Shown: in pieces, positions 10,625 through 22,436 of the stretch
Layout: each line of letters begins with the position of its first letter
Position numbering within the stretch: the first letter of the stretch is position 1
Assembly: GCA_028583685.1 (NCBI GenBank)
Contig: JAMXIF010001210.1
Coordinates: 10,771,468 to 10,835,467, forward strand
Direction: 5' to 3'
Length of the DNA stretch: 64,000 bases
Origin: Petaurus breviceps papuanus
Lineage: Eukaryota; Chordata; Mammalia; Diprotodontia; Petauridae
Made by a program: the position numbers and the translations under genes
The notes under the pieces: generated by a model
What the model was told of the DNA's origin: nothing
The model's input: only the letters and a program-made list of their open reading frames with translations
Database searches by the model: none

Positions 10625-10925
10625 CAAATACAAAATCCCTTTTCTCTCTCCTGAGCTTCAGTCCTACATTCCCAACTTTCCATTTGACATTTCTACCTGG
10701 ATGTCCCCAAACATCTTCTTTTTCCGTAAATATACCTCTTCCAACTTCCTTATTTCTACTATGGACAACCACATTCTTCCAATCACCTAAGTTTGCGATC
10801 AGTATTCATGGACTTTTTATTCTCACTTCCCAGCCCCCACACTTATTCCATATCCAATTACTTCATTTTCTTTATTCCATTTCCTAATGTTTCTTCCATT
10901 GCTCCCCTTCTCAATATTCACACTT
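10625..10925 (+). mobile_element. L2 LINE, ORF2 region remnant
   Basis: 'cctgagcttcagtcctacat', 'catttgacatttctacctgg', 'atgtccccaaacatcttctt' and 'ttccaatcacctaagtttgc' match the L2 stretch downstream of the reverse-transcriptase catalytic region. The opposite-strand frame at 10554-10772 overlaps it and is not a gene. Confidence 0.6.
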
Positions 10926-11190
10926 CAGCTAGATAGCTTCTAAGGTCCTTTCCATCCTAAATCTAGGACCCTATATTTAATAAAGATGTAGTCTTCCTTC
11001 TCACTAGCCCTGAATGTTTTTAAAATGTTTTCATTTCATTTTCCTACCTTTCCTCCTTCCCCCTGAGCTGAATAAAGTCTTACAAATAATATTCTAATCA
11101 CTTTATTTTACAGATGAAGGAAAAGAGGCCCAGGAGCTTGAAGCAACATGTCCAAGGTTATAAGAGCAGAGAGGAATAAGTATAATAAAC
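10926..11190 (+). mobile_element. two MIR/THER-like SINE pieces
   Basis: 10926-10990 has the 'aaggtcctttccatcctaaa', 'tctaggaccctat' ending of a MIR3-like element. 11088-11190 has 'ttttacagatgaaggaaaag' and 'aggcccaggagcttgaagca'. They need not be one copy. Confidence 0.45.
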
Positions 11191-11600
11191 ACCCAAATTA
11201 GATTGTTTTTCCAGTGCCCAGATGTTAATATGTAACTTGTGTTCCAAGTTTACTCAAAGGAAGGTATACAGGGACAGAAAATGCTACACATAGAGGAAAG
11301 TCAAAAGCTTTGACAGGGAAACTTTCAAAGGCCTTTTGAAATGGAAACAAAAAAGGTCTGTGACTTTTTCTACTTTCTTCCAAGATCCGTGCCCTGCACA
11401 TAACTTTCTGACCATCAAAGCCTCCTCAAATTTTTTTCCTATTGTTGGCATATACTCATAAAACACTGAAGGAAGGAGGAAAAACCCCTCAACATTGACA
11501 AAGCAGGACAAGAAGTCATATGTAGCCTAATTGGAGAATGGCTTAGAGAGCAGTTTTCTTTCATTTTGGTCTTCAGGATTGAACTAAGTGGCCTCAATCC
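11191..11600. other. no feature recognised
   Basis: A 75-codon minus-strand frame at 11284-11511 without motif. Nothing else seen. Confidence 0.5.
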
Positions 11601-11613
11601 ACTGTTACTTTAC

Positions 11614-11890
11614 AACACTGTTGTTGTTGTGTTTGTCATTCATTTTTGAGGAGGACCACAACATCAAGCAGATGATGACATGACTTGCCCTTGACTGTGA
11701 TTTTAGTGAAGGAGGGCTGTGCAAGGTCACCAGCCTCACTTTCTCCTTCAGTCATCTGGGTCCAGTGGCCTGATATTCATCAGGAGGACTGGGAGATGGC
11801 CCAGGATGCAATGGGAGACCCTGGCCCTTTTAGGCTAAAGCCTTTGCAGGGCTGAGAGTGAAGTAATGCCCATTCAGTGAGATTTGAAGT
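11614..11890 (+). mobile_element. marsupial SINE-like repeat, family uncertain
   Basis: Reads 'gttgttgttgtgtttgtcat', 'gaggaggaccacaacatcaa', 'gtccagtggcctgatattca', 'gatggcccaggatgcaatgg' and ends 'aatgcccattcagtgagat'. I recall this wording as a frequent ~270-bp marsupial non-LTR-derived repeat. Family name and mobilising partner not certain; no clear target duplication. Confidence 0.5.
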
Positions 11891-12060
11891 TGTATAGACA
11901 TTTGAGGACAGTTAGTCCACTCCCCCCCCCCCCCACCATTTTACAAATGATGATCCTGATGTCAAGAGAGGCAGAAGTAAAGAAGCTTGCCCAAAGTCAC
12001 CTAGGAAGTAGGAGGTAAGGCTGGAATTCAAACCCATGTGTGTCTCCTCATTCAGATTAT
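11891..12060 (+). mobile_element. MIR/THER-type SINE with internal poly-C
   Basis: Contains 'tttgaggacagttagtccac', a 13-base C run (11922-11934), 'attttacaaatgatgatcct', 'gcttgcccaaagtcacctag' and 'ctggaattcaaacccatgtg'. Confidence 0.6.
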
Positions 12061-12121
12061 GGCTTTTTTTTTTCAAAGAGACAGAACCTTGCTTCTAGTC
12101 TCTCCCATCTTTAATCTAGTA

Positions 12122-12240
12122 CAATGGTGGGAACCTGCAGCCCTTTGATTCAACTTGTTCTGTTAAGTTTGCATTCAGTCAAAAGGCCACACCTGAGGAC
12201 CTACAGGGTCATATGTGGCCTCAAGGCTACTGGTTCCCTG
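12122..12240. mobile_element. short non-autonomous hAT DNA transposon
   Basis: 119-bp element with imperfect inverted ends: left 'caatggtgggaacctgcagc', right 'ggcctcaaggctactggttc' ending CCCTG. Inner wording includes 'cagtcaaaaggccacacctg'. Flanks are an 8-bp target duplication, ATCTAGTA (12114-12121) and ATCTAGTC (12241-12248), matching at seven positions. Duplication length and CA...TG ends are the hAT signature. Too short to encode transposase. Confidence 0.8.
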
Positions 12241-12255
12241 ATCTAGTCTCCATAT

Positions 12256-12770
12256 AGATCAAATTAGTCTAAGATATCTTTAGCAGCTCTCTCTTGCCTC
12301 TAAGATAAAATACAAAGTTTTCATTTTGTCATTTAAATTCTTTCACAGTCTAACTCTGACCTACCTTATCAGCCTTCTATCCACCACTCTCCTTCACACA
12401 CTCTTCCTTCCACCTAAAATAGCCTGTGTTCTTTTTCCTAAACTTAGCAGTCCACCTCCATGCCTTTGTACAGGTTAGAACCCCTGGCAGGAATTCACTC
12501 TTTCCTCACCTCTGCCTCTTAAAATTCCCAGCTTCCTCCTAATGTCAGATGAAAAGCAACTTTTGGGGAGAAGCTCTTTCTGATTTCCCTAATTGCTAGT
12601 GTGTCTTCCTTCCTCTTTAACATCATGTATTTCTGTACAAGCATATGCATAAATGTTTACATATTGTTGCAGACAGTAAAAATGAGAGTTTCTTGAGGAA
12701 AGAATGCTTTTCATTTCTTTTATAATGGTGCCTTGAAGATAGTAGGTGTTTAATAAATCCTGTGCCACTT
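12256..12770 (+). mobile_element. L2 LINE 3' portion
   Basis: Well-preserved order: 'ctctaagataaaatacaaag', 'ttaaattctttcacagtcta', 'ctccatgcctttgtacaggt', 'ggggagaagctctttctgat', 'tgcagacagtaaaaatgaga', 'gaagatagtaggtgtttaat' and final 'aataaat'. No repeat separates it from the hAT element on its left. Confidence 0.85.
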
Positions 12771-13395
12771 CTTAAAACTCCTTTAGCACGTAATGGTGTT
12801 CAGAATCATGGTCAGCCATAATGGCGTTATAGGTGTAGGATAATATTATATATGATTCTCCCTCTCTCTCTACCCCGCCCAGTCCCCTTAATACAGTTAA
12901 AAATCAATAGTAAAAGAAAAGGACATCATAAAAAGAGAACATGAAGCCTATGGGATGGTGGCTGTGGGAATAAGGGAGGAGGATCTCCCAGCTAATTGTT
13001 GCTAACTGATTACATGTGATTCATTTACATGAGTTCTGATTACGGATTTGAAGATCTCTGACATGACATGTTTGCATCATTTACCCTTTATTGCTATTCT
13101 GTGTCTATCAGGGCTACCTCTCAAAACATGGTATCTTGAATATTGCTGCTGCTGACAATATTTAGAATTTATATAGCATTTTAAGATTTATAAAATGCTT
13201 CATATATATTATCTCATATGCCATACCCTAGGGACATCCTGGACAATGCATTTAATAAAAAGGTTACAGGATTATCATATGTCATAATATGTCATTGGAG
13301 CATGAGACTGAGTGCAGTCAGGTCTGACTAGATTCCAACGACATCAGTGCTTACCACAGGACATAAGAGCATATTCATCAAAAGAACATGCAAAA
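12771..13395. other. mostly unassigned; possible MIR scrap at 13150-13215
   Basis: 'atatagcattttaagattta' and 'atatattatctcatatgcca' resemble a MIR segment. The rest is unassigned. Confidence 0.35.
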
Positions 13396-13870
13396 TTGTT
13401 TTTTAAAAATAATTTTTTTGATGTTTTTGGTTTTTCTATGACCTAGACTTCTCCCTATACTTTTCACCTCCTCCCCGAGAGGTATCCTTTATAATAGAAA
13501 TGTATTTTAAAAAGAGGAACAGAGAAGAAAATGAGCAGCACTTATAAATACTTTGAAAAAAAAGCCACTTGATTTTATTTGCTATATTCTATCTGTTGAA
13601 ACCAATGCCACCACCACCACTGCATGGAAGTGGAGAGAGAGATCTTCTCATATCTCTTCTTTGAGACCAAGAATAATCTTTTTAATTTCGCAATATTCAT
13701 TTTAATTCTTTGGAGGTTGTTCTACTCTCAGTTTATATTGTTTTAATTGTGCATTTTTTTGGCTCTGCTACTTTTCTTTTATCAGTCCATGCCATCTTTC
13801 CATGCCTCTTTGTATCCATCAAATTTGTCATTTCTTAAAACACAGTTATACTCCATTATAGGGAATATGG
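13396..13870 (-). mobile_element. old L1 LINE 3' end, antisense
   Basis: 'ttttaatttcgcaatattca', 'ttctactctcagtttatatt', 'ctttccatgcctctttgtat' and 'cttaaaacacagttatactc' (then 'cattata') follow the complement of an older L1 3' end. More diverged than the copy at 4.1-5.1 kb. Confidence 0.65.
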
Positions 13871-14464
13871 AAATCTAATGTTAAGCTCAAATGTCTAGTT
13901 TCACCATCATTTTATCTGGCTTATCATTCAGATACCTTTCTTAAGTCCTTTGGACATACCATCTCTTTGAGATCATGACAGTGCTAGTAAAGACCTCATT
14001 TTGTAATGAATCCAAACTCACCTGCTGTTTGCCATCTGTCTACCTGCCATAGCATGCATGGATTCTATTGAGAAGCTTTTTGGCTGAGACAAAGCAACTG
14101 AGCAGAAGACTAACTTCTAAGGTTGGTATGGACATTGGAATTGTAGCAGTGATCCAAAGATGTCAACAATTCGTCCTCTTAACCCATTCATGTGCTTTTA
14201 CCCAGATCTCATGCCTCTCTGATGTTGACTGCCCAGACTGTTGTACATCTATATAAGGCAGGGCTTTATTTATGAAAGGAACTTGTAGCCACATACCTGG
14301 GCTATGATCACCTGATGGTATGTTTTAAAAATGAAATTTTGATGATTCATTTGCATCTGTAATAGCTAAAGGCCCTTAATTTGGGGTTCATTAAATTGTA
14401 CACACACACACACGTAGATAAACACAGATAATTTATATTTGTATATAGATCCATATACACATAT
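13871..14464. other. no gene; small CA and TA simple repeats
   Basis: A (CA)7 run lies at 14400-14414 and a TATACA-rich run at about 14440-14470. The 62-codon frame at 14068-14256 has no motif. An ATTTGCAT octamer sits near 14348, probably by chance. Confidence 0.5.
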
Positions 14465-14606
14465 ATATATAACTTTATTTGAATAGTGTTGATTTCTTTG
14501 GCAGTCCTTTGCATTTTATGCATTTAAAACTATTCTGAGAAAGGATCTATAGACTCCACTAGATTTCCAATGGGAACATGGTACACAGAAAGTCTAAGAA
14601 TCCCTG
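14465..14606 (+). mobile_element. hAT-like non-autonomous DNA transposon, 5'-incomplete
   Basis: 'attttatgcatttaaaacta', 'ttctgagaaaggatctatag', 'actccactagatttccaatg' and the terminus 'agtctaagaatccctg' follow an old therian-wide element ending AAGAACCCCTG. The same family appears at 44.3 kb (same direction) and 19.5 kb (opposite). The left end is lost. Confidence 0.65.
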
Positions 14607-16144
14607 CTCAAGGAGAAGATAAAATCTCATAAGTTCTTGTGGATTCGTTTATGCTAAGGGTTTACAATCAAGGGCAACCTCCAATTACCTTCAGTCCATC
14701 ATCTTTTTTTGCATGGCATTAATGAGGAATATACTGGAGAACTTAATTAGTCCAGTGGGAATAGAAAACTGGCTCCCGCCCCTTCTCATTCTCTAATCTT
14801 GACTTCAAATATAATTTTCCAAGGTCTGTTTTCCCAAGAGTGGGAGTCAGCATTTCATTACTAAAAATTGTAATTAGTCACTTTAAAAAAAGTGATCTTT
14901 TTAGTTAAGTGAAAGGATACTGGTTAGAACAGGGTGGGGAAGAAAAAGCAAGACCACAGACATTTTTTTTTCAAACTTAATGTTATTAGATCCAGGTGTC
15001 CTGGACCATCTGTTACAATATCTACATGAGTATGTTTCTGTATCAATAACCATAGAAATATTCACATAGGTGCACATCTATCATTGAGACTTCCCAAAGC
15101 AAAGGGCAGAAGGGACTTGGCAAAGAGACACTCTGATATAAAAAGATCCCTCCTGCTTTACTATATAAATAGTAAGCATGGAAAGAAGTATATGAGTCGG
15201 GAGCTCTTTCAAATGTTAGCAGGCTTTTCCCTCTCTCCTATTATCCTGTCGGTGGCTAGGCAATTCCTTTTCTTCATGTTCAGTTGAAAAGGGTGTTGTA
15301 TTAGTATGTTTTACTTAATTGGCTTGCATTTAGGCAAAGAGACACCACAGAGAGAAAGGATAGTTGAAACACAAGAAGGAGGAGGAGTAAATAGAAATAT
15401 GCTCAGGGGAGCACACATAGAAATGGGGCCTGCAAAACCATGGCTAGTTCCCAGAAAATCTGAGGCACTGCTACTCCCTAAGAAGGCCTTAATCTAAAGC
15501 TCCCAGTGGCTAATTAAGTTCTATTGTTAAGCTGCATGGGTCTGATTTATATAAAAACACACAAAAATAAGATTAAAGGCTGGATTTAAGAGCAGCAAGT
15601 GAGCCAATGAAGCTCTTAATGCTCCAGCTGCTCTAACGACTATCTCATTCTGAAGGACAGACAGTAAGAGGTACCCACAGTTCTCTGTTTTGTCTGCCTG
15701 GAGTCTAAGGACTCTGGCTACACTCAGTGCTAGTGAACACAATAGGTTTCCTCAGAGGCAAGGTTCCAATCTTGATTTTTTTCCTGACCCCCCACAGGCC
15801 AATGAATGAGAGTCTGACATGATCTTTTAGAGTGTTTGGAAACTTAAATACTTAAATAAAAATTATTTGTTCCCCAACAGATTTATTAATAACAGGTTTA
15901 TTGCCATTTGTTGACTGCTCTATGGTAGTGTTAAGAGTTGACAGTTACAGAATCTGCAATTCTTAGCCCTGAGATAAACATTAGTGTTACAAGCATGTCT
16001 CCGGACCCAACCAGCAACTTGTGTTGTTATCAGAACGTCCCATGTAAGAGCTTGTAACCCAACCTCTCTTCTCATGCAGGGAACTTGTGGATATATAAGA
16101 CTTTGAGAAAAACCAAAGAGACTTCATGTTGGGTAAATGTAGGT
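14607..16144. other. no feature recognised
   Basis: Several 60-70 codon frames without motif (for example 15084-15287, 15306-15497, minus 15527-15742). A TATA-like 'ggatatataagac' at about 16091 has no accompanying LTR signature I can confirm. Confidence 0.45.
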
Positions 16145-16290
16145 AGGACTTAGGATCATAGATTTAGGGCTGGAAGTGGCTTTAAAGGCTATATTTTCTA
16201 GCTTTTGCATTTTAAAGATAAGGAAACTGAGATTCAGAAAGGTCACAAAGAAAAGAGGCAGAAATTAATCTTCCTCACTCTGACTATACT
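16145..16290 (+). mobile_element. MIR/THER-type SINE
   Basis: 'ggatcatagatttagggctg', 'gaagtggctttaaaggctat', 'taaagataaggaaactgaga' and 'ttcagaaaggtcacaaagaa' in family order. Confidence 0.55.
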
Positions 16291-17535
16291 CTATCACCAA
16301 CCAAAATATACTCTACTGAGACTATATCACTAAAATTGGTCTCTCAGTTGAAGAGGAAAAGAAGGCAGAAAGAAGGGACAAAAATCTGTATTTTCATTTT
16401 GGAACTGGCATATTTTTCTCATTTTTTTAGCTGCTTCCATACAAAATGAAATGAAATAATACCTTATCACTAAAACTTGGTTATAATTCTGCTTAACATT
16501 CAAGAAATGAATTTTGCGACTACTGAAAACCTCATAGAAGTGAGTCATAAGACTAGGGTTTGAGTCAAGCATTCAGCACTTTGTAACAAATCACTTAAAG
16601 TAAACAAATCACTACTCATGCCCAAATGTAAAGACTTCCAGGGTTGTTGTGAGGGAAGTATTTGAAAAAGAGCAAGGAACTAATTTACTGTGGGTTGTTA
16701 TTATTCCAGTTGAATTATTAGAGATTTTCTCTATCTCCTGGAATCCTGGGAGCATCTGGCCCTATAAAAGGCAGCTGTAGCAATAGACACAAGAAAGCAC
16801 TCAAAATTTTTGCAGTATGGAGAAACTAACAATATCTCCCTTAAAATGTTAAATAAATCCTTGCTAAATGGATATTTTTTAAAATGCGAGCAGCCTACAC
16901 CATTTGACTTTCACTTGTCAGATGGAAGCTTGGGATGTTCTCATCTTTTTGATGATCTTCCACATGCAACTTTTTTTTTTCTAATGAGCCTCCATTGTGC
17001 ACAATGTGCCATGTTTCCCAAGGAAGATATTTGGGAGTCATTTCCTTCACTTGTTCTCTGTCATGTTCCTCCTCAAATTCCTGCCATCTGCAATATCATC
17101 TAATGATCTGTAAATTTTCCATTTAAAAATAACTTGGCTCTTAATTCATTCAGTTATTTATTTAAAATTTCCCTTGCTGTGATTGCCTGATGAAAAGCAC
17201 AGTCCATTTCTACTGGTGACCCAAGAGGATAGCTCTTATACCATTACACTCCAACAGACAGACTACAATCAGAACATTCACCTTGATAATATTCAGTCTA
17301 TTCTGGTAGAAATGGTTGGGGAGTACACAAAAAGGGATGAGACCCTTTTATATTTTAGGTTAAAACATAAAAAAACCATGAAATTATTTTAAAAAATAAT
17401 TTGTCTTCCTCAAAGTCCATGTTAAACTTTGATACAATTAGAAATTTTAAAATAAAAAATGCTAACATTATGTCAGCAGGAATGAAAAGCCATCAAGATC
17501 GATTAGGTAAGGTGTGTAAAATCTTAACCATTATT
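16291..17535. other. no feature recognised
   Basis: A 97-codon plus-strand frame at 16810-17103 and a 69-codon one at 17183-17392 carry no motif I know. No repeat assigned. Confidence 0.45.
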
Positions 17536-17539
17536 TCTA

Positions 17540-17715
17540 TATGACTTCCATGCTGACAAAACATTTTTCCTACCACCCTAGAAGGCAGGGTAATACAGAG
17601 AATATTATGCCCAATGAGAAATGTGTGGCCCCATGACCACATAGCTAGAAAATATGTGAGACAGTGTTTGAACCAAATCTTCTAACTCCAAGTCCAACAA
17701 GGTAGCCACCCAACA
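17540..17715 (+). mobile_element. MIR/THER-type SINE
   Basis: Ends with 'gaccacatagctagaaaata', 'tgtttgaaccaaatcttcta' and 'actccaagtccaacaaggta', the family's right half. Confidence 0.5.
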
Positions 17716-18264
17716 GTCATAGTCTCAGAGTGCTTTGAACTCTTTTGAGTTGTGGTGGGTAGGGATAGTGTACAACACAGATGACCCTTAGAATTCTATC
17801 TTTTCCCATTGAAGAACTTTCTGAATTATTTGCATAGCAATTAGGGAGGCATTGGACATGAATTTTGATTTATATAGTACACGCAGTTCCTATCTTAAGA
17901 AAGGTTCTTTCTACTGGGAAGAAATTCTAATGCAAGATTGCTTTGGAAATGATCACCTATCCCTTCCCTGACAGTCTAAAAAAATAATAAATCTACCAGT
18001 TGGATTTTAACGACTTAGAACTCATGTTCTTATGTTATTGTAGCCTACAAAACTGCTACCTCCATGGGACTCTCTTAACAGCTGTGTTTTAGAAAGATGC
18101 CCATGTGTTGTGCTTCACTTGTTACAAATGTGTAATTTTGTTGATGACAGTGGTTTCCATGAGTTGGGGGTTATTACAAATTCATGTACAGCTCTTTTGC
18201 CTTTGCCTCTCAGATTGGAGGAGCAGTATGTTGCGCTGTCTTCCACCACTATCGAAGGGCTGTA
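17716..18264. other. no feature recognised
   Basis: AT-rich, nothing supported. L3 homology may begin slightly before 18265. Confidence 0.45.
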
Positions 18265-18415
18265 GATAGGGCTGTTCATAGGAAAGATCAGACCTGCTCT
18301 GCTTGTCCCCAGAGGGGAAGAACTAGAAGTCAAGGGTGCAAAGTACAGAGATCAGATTTCAGTTGGGTGTAAGGAACAACTTCCTAATAATTAGAACTCT
18401 CTAAAAGGTTCCTTT
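18265..18415 (+). mobile_element. L3/CR1 LINE 3' fragment
   Basis: 'gacctgctctgcttgtcccc', 'agaggggaagaactagaagt', 'aaggaacaacttcctaataa' and 'ttagaactctctaaaaggtt' match the 3' part of L3 ('ccccagagggcagaactagg', 'aacttcctaacaattagagc'). The 62-codon plus frame at 18184-18372 overlaps it. Confidence 0.65.
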
Positions 18416-18436
18416 GAGGTTTATAAAGCAGGGACT

Positions 18437-18530
18437 TTCATCTTTCATTTTGTTTATTTATTTGTTTGTTATTTATCTATATAGCTATTCATTTATATAT
18501 TTGTTTGTTTTTGTTTTATGTTATATGTAA
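18437..18530. repeat. T-rich TTTG/TTTA low-complexity run
   Basis: Repeated TTTGTT, TTTATT and TATCTAT units. Confidence 0.7.
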
Positions 18531-18569
18531 GGAGGATATTATTATCCTTTTTAGTTCACTTTATCAGGA

Positions 18570-19185
18570 TGTATGGCCATGGAAATGTCTAGTTTCCAGG
18601 TGTTAGATAATAACTCCCAGAAGAGCCCAAGGATTCTAGAATCATAGTGACAGATAGTCCTACTGAAGCTGCACTGTAAGATAAGGGGTGACATAATTGA
18701 TATTTACTATGCTTGCACAGAATGACACTATTGCTAAAGTTAACTTGTGAGCTTATTGTTGGCAAGATGCCTTCTTTATCTGTTGCCCTATAAAGCAGGT
18801 AGACACTGGTCAGTGAGTGGTGAAAACCATGGGGAACCTATAGGGGAATCTGTGTGTGCCTCAACTGGCCCCCATTGAGGGTTGAGGGGATTTAGGGGGA
18901 GCGTATAAGCCGTGCCTGTCTTAATTGACCCCATTGAGACATAGGGTAGTTGCCCCCTCTTCTTGCTGGTCCCTGTGAGCAGGGTGTTGAGGGAATGCTG
19001 TAGGAGCTGGTTCTCCCACAAACCTTTGAGAAGACTAGAATAAAGCTGATCATTAACCTATCTGAAGTTGTCCGCCTGTCCGACCAGATCAAGAGTGAAT
19101 GTGCTAGTAGCTGGAGACCAAGAACTTCAGTGACTCCTGTGTGTAATCTGTGAAACACATGGGTCCCATTGCAGGCTGACACAAT
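18570..19185 (+). mobile_element. probable old retroviral solo LTR
   Basis: A block of about 0.6 kb with LTR-like architecture: TATAAA at 18789-18794, a GC-richer section after it, and AATAAA at 19039-19044 about 250 bp downstream, followed by a U5-like part. No internal retroviral region lies beside it. Ends are approximate and I could not find a convincing target-site repeat. Family unknown; it looks old. Short frames on the minus strand (18788-19021, 18892-19182) lie in it and mean nothing. Confidence 0.5.
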
Positions 19186-19244
19186 GCCTTATGACATAAG
19201 GAATGCTAAATAAATGCTTGTGATAGCAGTGAAGCCTATTAACG

Positions 19245-19505
19245 CCATCTTAAGTCAACAATTATTTATTAAGCATCTATTGTGTGCCAGGCACTGCACT
19301 ACTAAGCACTGGGGACATAAAGAAACACAAAAACAGTCCCTGACTTCCAGGAGCTCACTAAGGGGAGAGACAACATGTAAACAACTATATATAAACACAA
19401 CACATGCAGGATAAATGGGAGATCATCTTAAAGGGAAGACACTAGCATCAAGGATAACCCAAAAAGGCTTCTTGCAGAGATAGGATTATTATCAGAATAC
19501 TTTTA
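19245..19505 (-). mobile_element. L2 LINE 3' end, antisense
   Basis: 'caacaattatttattaagca', 'tctattgtgtgccaggcact', 'agcactggggacataaagaa', 'tccctgacttccaggagctc' and 'acccaaaaaggcttcttgca' give the complement of the L2 3' end. Confidence 0.78.
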
Positions 19506-19507
19506 AG

Positions 19508-19654
19508 TTAATAAAACAAAATACATATTATGACCAAGGAAACCAAAGGTTAGTGGAAATAAATGTAATTTTTCCCACCCAAGCTCATAGATACATGCAA
19601 ATCTATTCATGGTTGACCCCTTGATGTCTATGGACCCCAGACCAAGAACTCTTG
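19508..19654 (-). mobile_element. hAT-like non-autonomous DNA transposon, reverse orientation
   Basis: 'aaaatacatattatgaccaa', 'ggaaaccaaaggttagtgga' and the terminus 'tggaccccagaccaagaact' plus 'cttg' match the same family as 14.5 and 44.3 kb, but turned round. Inserted next to, or into, the antisense L2. Confidence 0.6.
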
Positions 19655-19719
19655 CTTTAAAGGGAGGTCAGATAACCCCTTGATGGGTTTGTAACAGAGG
19701 GGATTCCTATTAGGTTGAA

Positions 19720-20480
19720 CCAACATGCATTTATTACATACCTACTATGTGGGAGTTAGTATACTAGGAGCTGAGGTAAAAAACTGTTCCTGCCCTCAAG
19801 GAATTTATATTTTCTTGTGGGGAATAAAGAAAAGCAAGATAAACATTTTAATAAGTAAATACAAAAGAAGAAAATGCAAGAGGAACCAGGGAAGGATTTC
19901 CATGGGAGGTAGTACTGAAGCTAATTCTTGAAAAAAACTAAGGATTTTAAGAGACAGAAGTGAGGAAGGAATACATTCCAGACATGGAGAGAAGTCTTTG
20001 CAATGATCCAATGGAGGATGAGATGGAATGCCAAGCATGAATAATATCATCTAGGCCAACATTAGATGAAGGCTCGGTTTAAATTTTAACATGGAAGCAA
20101 TAGGGAGTTATTGAAGATTCTTGAGAAGGGGAATGACAAGGTCGGAGCTGTGAGGAAGATTATTTTGGAAGCTGTATGCAAGATGCATTAGAGAGAGGAC
20201 AAACTAAAAGTAAGGAAATCAGTGACAAAGCTATTGCAGCATTCCGAGGGAGATATGATAAGGGGCTGAGCTAGCATGGGAACTTTAGGAAGAGGAAGAA
20301 TTGGAGAAAACAGAAGTGATATGGGATAACTTGAGGAGGTGGTAGGATAAGATATAGCTTTTTAAGGACATAAAAGATATGTTTCCAGTTTGTGAGAAAG
20401 GAGTTTGTACATAAGGAAGGAGTGAAGATGACAGCGGGAGGGCAGAGCAAGATCAAATTTCATCAATGTCACAAGTAGAA
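19720..20480 (-). mobile_element. L2 LINE, antisense, long copy
   Basis: Opens with 'catgcatttattacatacct' and 'actatgtgggagttagtata'. It continues with 'cctgccctcaaggaatttat', 'aggaaccagggaaggatttc', 'ggaatacattccagacatgg', 'caatagggagttattgaaga', 'gtgacaaagctattgcagca'. Frames here on both strands are by-products of the element. Confidence 0.75.
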
Positions 20481-21437
20481 GGGTAGGACTCGGTAAAGGG
20501 ATCTTTCTAGAAACTGGAGGGGAAAAAAAAGCAGGAGAGATTGTTGGGCCTGATGACCTTCGTGACCATTTAGAGATTCTGTGCTTATCTAAACAGGTAC
20601 CTTCTGTCTTGGGGAAGGTATAAAATAACATAAGGATAGAGTAATTCACCACTTTGGCTCAACATTTGGGTCCCTCAGATATTTATGAAGATTTTGGTGG
20701 CCCTATGTCCTAAACTGGAATATTACTGAGGACCAAGGTCAAGTTTTATACTAAGATATTCACTCAGCCATTGCCATCTGAATGCTATTTTTAGAAAAGT
20801 CTAAGCTTTATCTTCTTTATTAGGCAGAGCACAGGCCTCATTCTTTTCTTTATTGGCAAATTTGTTCAAGGGCAGGCAAAAGTATTAGTCCTCCTGTATA
20901 GCTCTCAAGCATTTAAACTGGCAGTGATGGGTTTCTGTAGTCTTTAAATATCAGAGATCTAAACATATGGTTATCATACAATAGGAAAACATGTGACCTT
21001 TATCTATCTACTTATTACTTCTAAAGTAGCTTTAATTGCTCATCCTGTGGGAGGGAGAGTAAGGCAGAATAATTCTTTACAGCAATGATTTGAAGAATTC
21101 TAATAAAGAGGCTATTTGTGTTGGTATAATAGCATAAATGTCTTTTGGGGGTAATTAGGAATTCAATAATAACATAAAAAGAAAACTTTGCCACAGACCC
21201 TAACATTATTTTTTAGCAAAGTAGGAATATTGTCAACTACATTCCTAGGACACAATCATATCTAATCACTGGGAAAAAAAATATACTTCTACCAAAATCC
21301 CAGGTAATACATATTTTCTTCTATCATGAAGAGACAATCATTAAAAATATACATTAACCTTACTGAAATTAAATCCAATAAATTGTAATGATCATAAATA
21401 ATGTTTAAAAGATTTTTGTTCCTGTAATCTTTCATAT
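20481..21437. other. no feature recognised
   Basis: Weak antisense-LINE flavour to about 20640, then AT-rich sequence without signal. Confidence 0.45.
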
Positions 21438-22250
21438 AGTCATTCAATAAACTTTTATTAAGCACTCATTTTGTGTGATGCATTGTGCCAAGTGCTAGAG
21501 GAGATACAAAGGAAGTAAGACTGATCCTGGCCCTCCAGGAGCTTGCAGTCTAATAAGTGGAGGTAAGAGGGTATAAGATAAGTTTAACAGAAGTTAGAAT
21601 ATGATATTGGAATATGTATGCTAAGTATAAAGTGCTCATGGGGCCAGAGGAAGAAGACGTAACTTCCAGCTTCGGGGTTGTGTGAGGCAGCTATTACTGA
21701 AGTATTTATGGAACAAGTGTCATCTGAGATAGACTTTGAAGTGCGGGTAAGTAGAAAAAGAACAGGTAGAGATGGGGTTGAAGTGGGAGGGAAGGAATGA
21801 TAGGATTCCTTCCCCAAAGGTGTGAGGGTAGATAAGGATTGGCTGTGACTAGGGAGATGTTAGTAATCCATCTGGATTTCAACATAGAGTAAAACACCAA
21901 ATATCTAGGATTAAGCCAACTTCATGTAGAAATTTGAATGCTAAGGTTAAGAAATTTGACATTTACTGATGGACAATGGGAAGCCATTGAAGGATTTTAA
22001 CAAGAGACTGATGGGATAAGATGGGATGGCATGGGAAGGGATGGAATCAATAGATATATGTCAGGAAGACTAAGCTGGCAGTGTAAGTCTTACCTTGAAA
22101 TGATGGCACTTTCTCTTGGAGAGGAAACTAAAGACTGTGGTACCTGTTAAGAATTCTGCTGCAATAATTTTGGTATGAAGGATTAAGGGTCTGAACTAGA
22201 GGAGTGGCTATGGGAAGAAATGATAAAAAGGGTGATGAGATAAATAATAA
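21438..22250 (-). mobile_element. L2 LINE, antisense
   Basis: 'attcaataaacttttattaa', 'gcattgtgccaagtgctaga', 'ggccctccaggagcttgcag', 'acaatgggaagccattgaag', 'gattttaacaagagactgat', 'ctgctgcaataattttggta' and 'ctgaactagaggagtggcta' in order. Confidence 0.78.
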
Positions 22251-22436
22251 AGAGTTACATTACCATATGAGAAGTCTGATAATCTACTTGGAAGAAAAAA
22301 ATCTATATATGCTGATTCAAATAAAAGTGAGAAATATATTGAAAACTTAATGATGCTATCATAGCAATGGAAAATAGAATGGATTGTTTTCATTGGAAGT
22401 TATTTTGTTCAAACATGATTTTAAGATCTGCTAAGC

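Noticed and set aside
15880-16150. Possible LTR (TATA-like box, TG/CA-type steps)
   Set aside because: No poly-A signal at a fitting distance and no defined ends.
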